Shown here: positions 14,236 to 16,610 of the stretch, piece by piece | How positions within the stretch are numbered: position 1 is the first letter of the stretch | Layout of the letters: every line of letters starts with the position of its first letter | DNA from: JAFLCA01 sp041907145 | GTDB taxonomy: Bacteria > Bdellovibrionota_C > UBA2361 > JAFLCA01 | Reading direction: 5' to 3' | Assembly (NCBI GenBank): GCA_041907145.1 | Contig: JAYRHW010000205.1 | Location: 1-16,610, forward strand | Length of the DNA: 16,610 nucleotides | The notes under the pieces: generated by a model | What the model saw: the letters and a program-made list of their open reading frames with translations, nothing else | Told to the model about the DNA's origin: nothing | Databases searched by the model: none | Made by a program: the position numbers and the translations under genes

Positions 14236-15204
14236 ATGACCGCCGCTTCCCGTATTGCTATCCAGTACCTTGGGGTTCTGTTTACAGCGCTGCTTTGTGT
14301 GGCTTGCGCCGGCGGAACTTCGGGAACGGGCGGCACCTCGCTTCAAGGGCGAGTGCTCTCCGAATCGGGAGCTGGCGTCGCAGCGGCTCACGTAGTTTTG
14401 CAGAGCATCTCTGAATCTATTGAGCTTATCACCGATGCAGAAGGAAGATTCGAGACTCATATCGACCCGCACCTTGAGTACACAGTTGCCGTTTCGTTCG
14501 CTCAATTTAGCGCGGTTTCTTCTCTCGTTCCTCCGCCTGTAGCCCCTGGAGATATAGTTCAGGCGGCGCTTACGGCCCGAGGCAATACTGAACTCGAGGT
14601 GGTTGTTGAAACGGCAAGACCCACTCCGACTCCGACAGTCACGGCAGCCCAATCGCCATCCAGCACCCCGACAGTAAGCCCTGCTGCCACCGCAACACCT
14701 GTACCGACTGCGACTCCAGCCCCGACAGCGCTGCCTCAGCCTCCAGCCTTTCCCTCGGTTATACGCCTGAGTGACGTTCAGGGTTCGGACTATGCACAGG
14801 ATGGCTTTCTAGACGCGCTCGATATCGATAGCTTTGTAAACCTTACTGAGCGCCCAGGCGCCGCTTTTCTAACGACCTATAAGCTCGTCTATCGGTTCAA
14901 TGTCCTTGATTCGGCCGGTCGACTGGTGCAAGCAGCAATTGTAGCGCTCGATGCACTCGAGGAAGAGTCGTCTTACGAGGTGTTACTTGGCGTGGCACTC
15001 AGAAACCCACTTACCGGACAATGGGTAAACCCTACCACATTGATCTATGGAATTGGCTTTTCGGTGCGTTTTAGCAGAGCGGATGGCCATGCTTTACCGG
15101 CTTCTGGCTTTGCGAATGCCCCCATTTCTCAGCTTAACTTTTCGCTCGCCGGGGCATCTGTTCAGTTCACTGCCAATCTCTCACAAACTACCTTCCAGCC
15201 CTGA
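14236..15204 (+). CDS. Lipoprotein with carboxypeptidase-regulatory-like domain and Thr/Pro linker
   Basis: Residues 1-23 form a lipoprotein signal peptide: AIQYLGVLFTALLCVA, with Cys24 as the likely lipidated residue; the lipobox CVAC is slightly unusual at -3. Residues about 36-90 fit a CarboxypepD_reg/Cna-B-like beta sandwich (LQGRVLSESGAGVAAAHVVL, then TDAEGRFETHI). Residues 128-172 are a Thr/Pro/Ala-rich spacer. The C-terminal 150 residues (173-322) look like a second beta-rich domain with no family I recognise. It is probably anchored in the outer membrane with the linker projecting the C-terminal domain. GAGG lies 7 nt before the ATG. The gene for a DUF6502-like protein starts 9 bp after its stop, implying one operon. 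Confidence 0.8.
   Translation: MTAASRIAIQYLGVLFTALLCVACAGGTSGTGGTSLQGRVLSESGAGVAAAHVVLQSISESIELITDAEGRFETHIDPHLEYTVAVSFAQFSAVSSLVPPPVAPGDIVQAALTARGNTELEVVVETARPTPTPTVTAAQSPSSTPTVSPAATATPVPTATPAPTALPQPPAFPSVIRLSDVQGSDYAQDGFLDALDIDSFVNLTERPGAAFLTTYKLVYRFNVLDSAGRLVQAAIVALDALEEESSYEVLLGVALRNPLTGQWVNPTTLIYGIGFSVRFSRADGHALPASGFANAPISQLNFSLAGASVQFTANLSQTTFQP
14617..14751 (+). repeat. Low-complexity Thr/Pro/Ala-coding stretch
   Basis: ACTCCGACTCCGACAG and similar CCNAC/ACNCC units recur irregularly, encoding TPTPT, TPTVSPAATATP and TPAPTALPQPP. The tract is degenerate rather than an exact tandem repeat and codes the extended linker of the lipoprotein. Confidence 0.8.
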
Positions 15205-15213
15205 GATTAGCGC

Positions 15214-16035
15214 ATGAGTTCACCCGATCATTACAAGGAACAGGCAGTGGCGGCGCTTTTAAAGCCATGTCTCCGATTCTGTATGCGCAATCTGATATCA
15301 CTGCAGGAAGTTATCCGCATCGCCAAGGCTACGCTCGTTGATCTCGCTATTGAGGAGCTCGAATCGAAGAATGAGCCTGTTAACACCAGCCGCATAGCAC
15401 TTCTGACGGGTGTACACAGGAAGGACGTTCAGTATATCCGCGATCAAGGGGGCCCCAAGCAGCGCCCCTCGCTCTTTGCGCAGCGATTGCTCGCACGCTG
15501 GGAGAACGATGCCCGTTACAGAACCGCGAATGGAAAGTGCCGAGTGCTGCGCTGTGATGGAGAAAGGAGCGAGTTCTGGGCTCTCGTTCAATCTGTTTCT
15601 CGTGAGATAAATCCAGCCAGTGCGTTGTCCGATCTCGAAAGCCGGGGTGCCGTGGTCCGGCGAGGAGATACTGTTCGACTGGTCTATGAATTTGAACGGC
15701 TGGGAAGCAATCCAATTGAAGGTTATCGACTAGGCGCTCTTGATGCTCAAGATCTTTTGGAGGCCGTGCAAGATAACATTCAAGCGCCCTCCGTGGATCC
15801 AAACCTTCATTTGCGCACCGAATTTGACAACATCTTCGCATCCGATATCCCCAAGATTCGCCGTTGGCTTCTACTCGAAGGCTCAAAATTTCACCGCAGG
15901 GTACGAGCGTACCTCTCGCGATTTGACAGGGATCTCCGACCAGAGCGGGTTGATCCAGCGGGTGTGAAAATAGTCGTAGGGGCCTATAGCCGCGCCCCCA
16001 CTTCCAAACAAGTGGACCTGACTAGCTCCGACTAG
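15214..16035 (+). CDS. DUF6502-like HTH protein
   Basis: This 273-aa soluble protein matches what I recall of the DUF6502 family. It opens with a helix LLKPCLRFCMRNLISLQEV, then IRIAKATLVDLAIEEL, and a helix-turn-helix-like stretch NTSRIALLTGVHRKDVQYI (about 56-76); family members have '...SRVAVLTGLHRKEV...' here. The region 85-160 resembles a winged extension with RVLRCDGE and LESRGAVVRRGDTVRLV. The rest is charged and helical (DIPKIRRWLLLEGSKFHRRV). The function is unknown; the HTH suggests DNA binding. It follows the lipoprotein gene by 9 bp with no obvious ribosome-binding site, so translational coupling is plausible. Confidence 0.72.
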   Translation: MSSPDHYKEQAVAALLKPCLRFCMRNLISLQEVIRIAKATLVDLAIEELESKNEPVNTSRIALLTGVHRKDVQYIRDQGGPKQRPSLFAQRLLARWENDARYRTANGKCRVLRCDGERSEFWALVQSVSREINPASALSDLESRGAVVRRGDTVRLVYEFERLGSNPIEGYRLGALDAQDLLEAVQDNIQAPSVDPNLHLRTEFDNIFASDIPKIRRWLLLEGSKFHRRVRAYLSRFDRDLRPERVDPAGVKIVVGAYSRAPTSKQVDLTSSD

Positions 16036-16315
16036 AACTCGGCGCTGGAGGAACGGCCTCATTTCATATTATGCAATATTTACGGACCATTAGCCCGGCC
16101 GCCGGGTTTGGTTCCCCTTCCGTCCATTTTCAACTTGCCCGTTGGAACAGCGTTTGCAGTCCCGATGGTGGCAAGTGCGAAACTTTCACACTAACAGATG
16201 TGGGTGCAGGGCAATGGTCAGACGGACTCAACTTTCCCGCGTTAGATATCAAAGCAACCGGTTTCCTATCAAATCGGAAACCTCAGGTCTCGATAGAAGG
16301 AGAGACTTCAGGAAT
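16036..16315. other. Intergenic region, no convincing gene
   Basis: Open frames cross this stretch, but none has a ribosome-binding site or recognisable protein character. CCCGG/CCGGG (16094-16106) and GGTTTCC/GGAAACC (16260-16282) can form hairpins, the second 34 bp before the next start. It probably holds the promoter and leader of the following genes. Confidence 0.4.
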
Positions 16316-16462
16316 ATGGAACGAACTCCGTATGCGCGTTCCGCAGCGGCCTCACCCAACTTCTCATTCCCTGTCGCGCTCATACTCGTCACGGCGCTTA
16401 TAACGATAACGACCTTCTCTATCAGTCCAGCACAGATCCTAACTTACCTTCGCCCCTTTTAG
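16316..16462 (+). CDS. Possible small membrane protein (48 aa)
   Basis: From ATG 16316 the peptide has a short basic N terminus (MERTPYARSAAAS) and one hydrophobic helix, FPVALILVTALITITTF, ending ILTYLRPF. AGGA sits just before the ATG at a tight 2-nt spacing, with a further AGGAGAG about 11 nt earlier. The stop is 14 bp before the next start. A longer reading from 16142 adds 58 Arg-rich residues without a ribosome-binding site and looks non-coding. The family is not recognised. Existence is uncertain. Confidence 0.35.
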   Translation: MERTPYARSAAASPNFSFPVALILVTALITITTFSISPAQILTYLRPF

Positions 16463-16476
16463 GAGATCGCAGCTCT

Positions 16477-16610
16477 ATGAGAACTCATATTTTTTGTTCA
16501 CTAATAATGCTCGCTACATGGTCATGCGCCACTACGAGCTGGGCGGCGCCCCGAAGGCCTGATTCCTTGACTGTTTCTCTTAGGCCAGACGGCAAGGTTC
16601 TGGCCTCATG
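16477..16610 (+). CDS. Exported hypothetical protein, 5' part
   Basis: The frame opens at ATG 16477 and runs off the right edge after 44 codons. MRTHIFCSLIMLATWSCATT followed by SWAAPRRPD is a typical Sec signal peptide, with a cut likely after SWA or SWAA; LATWSC is a poor lipobox. GGAG lies 11 nt upstream, rather far. The mature start (LTVSLRPDGKVLAS) is too short to classify. Confidence 0.55.
   Translation, partial: MRTHIFCSLIMLATWSCATTSWAAPRRPDSLTVSLRPDGKVLAS

Noticed and set aside
16071..16403. 110-aa and 106-aa overlapping open frames
   Set aside because: No ribosome-binding site and no protein-like composition in the upstream part. Only the last 48 codons of one frame, with a membrane helix, look possibly real.
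1..16610. CRISPR array, tRNA, insertion sequence or prophage
   Set aside because: No regularly spaced repeats, no T-loop-like motif in a tRNA-sized fold, no transposase and no phage structural genes were seen on either strand.

Overview
The window reads as ordinary chromosome of a Gram-negative, flagellated, respiring bacterium with moderate GC content. Supporting signs are an outer-membrane-type lipoprotein, several Sec signal peptides, a flagellin-family protein, a 2-oxoglutarate dehydrogenase E1, a type II secretion F-like domain protein and a DUF6502-like protein. This mixture, with dockerin-type repeats and a Thr/Pro-rich lipoprotein linker, fits the broad 'deltaproteobacterial' grouping (Myxococcota, Bdellovibrionota, SAR324 and similar). 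That placement is inference; no rRNA or tRNA is present to confirm it.

Layout. 1-361: the 3' end of a response-regulator-like gene, with a second receiver domain that looks broken by a frameshift. 338-580 (-): a small charged protein. 808-1828 (+): a conserved small protein and an alpha/beta hydrolase. 1940-3910 (+): a flagellin-like protein whose ends match flagellin helices but whose middle looks like a beta-propeller. 4021-8687 (+): sucA, an sbcB-like exonuclease and a J-domain protein in one closely spaced run, closed by a strong terminator. 8823-9023: a 24-codon ORF with an almost maximal Shine-Dalgarno sequence, boxed between two terminators. Its peptide resembles the first residues of flagellin. 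9032-9451 (-): a cysteine-rich secreted protein. 9719-10333 (+): a secreted protein made of six dockerin-like calcium loops. 10397-10903 (-): a protein with a possible ribbon-helix-helix C terminus. 11135-12783 (-): a histidine phosphatase and a GspF-like protein without membrane segments. 13037-14134 (+): a lone tyrosine recombinase. 14236-16035 (+): a lipoprotein and a DUF6502-like regulator in a likely operon. 16316-16610 (+): a small membrane protein and the start of an exported protein.

How the genes work together. The clearest functional run is sucA with the exonuclease (5 bp apart) and the J-domain gene (45 bp further). This mixes central metabolism, DNA processing and chaperone partnering, so it looks like shared transcription rather than a pathway. 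The rest is mostly single genes or pairs. I see no complete prophage, CRISPR array, insertion sequence or defence island. The most unusual items are the flagellin/beta-propeller chimera, the boxed flagellin-like mini-ORF and the soluble GspF-like protein.
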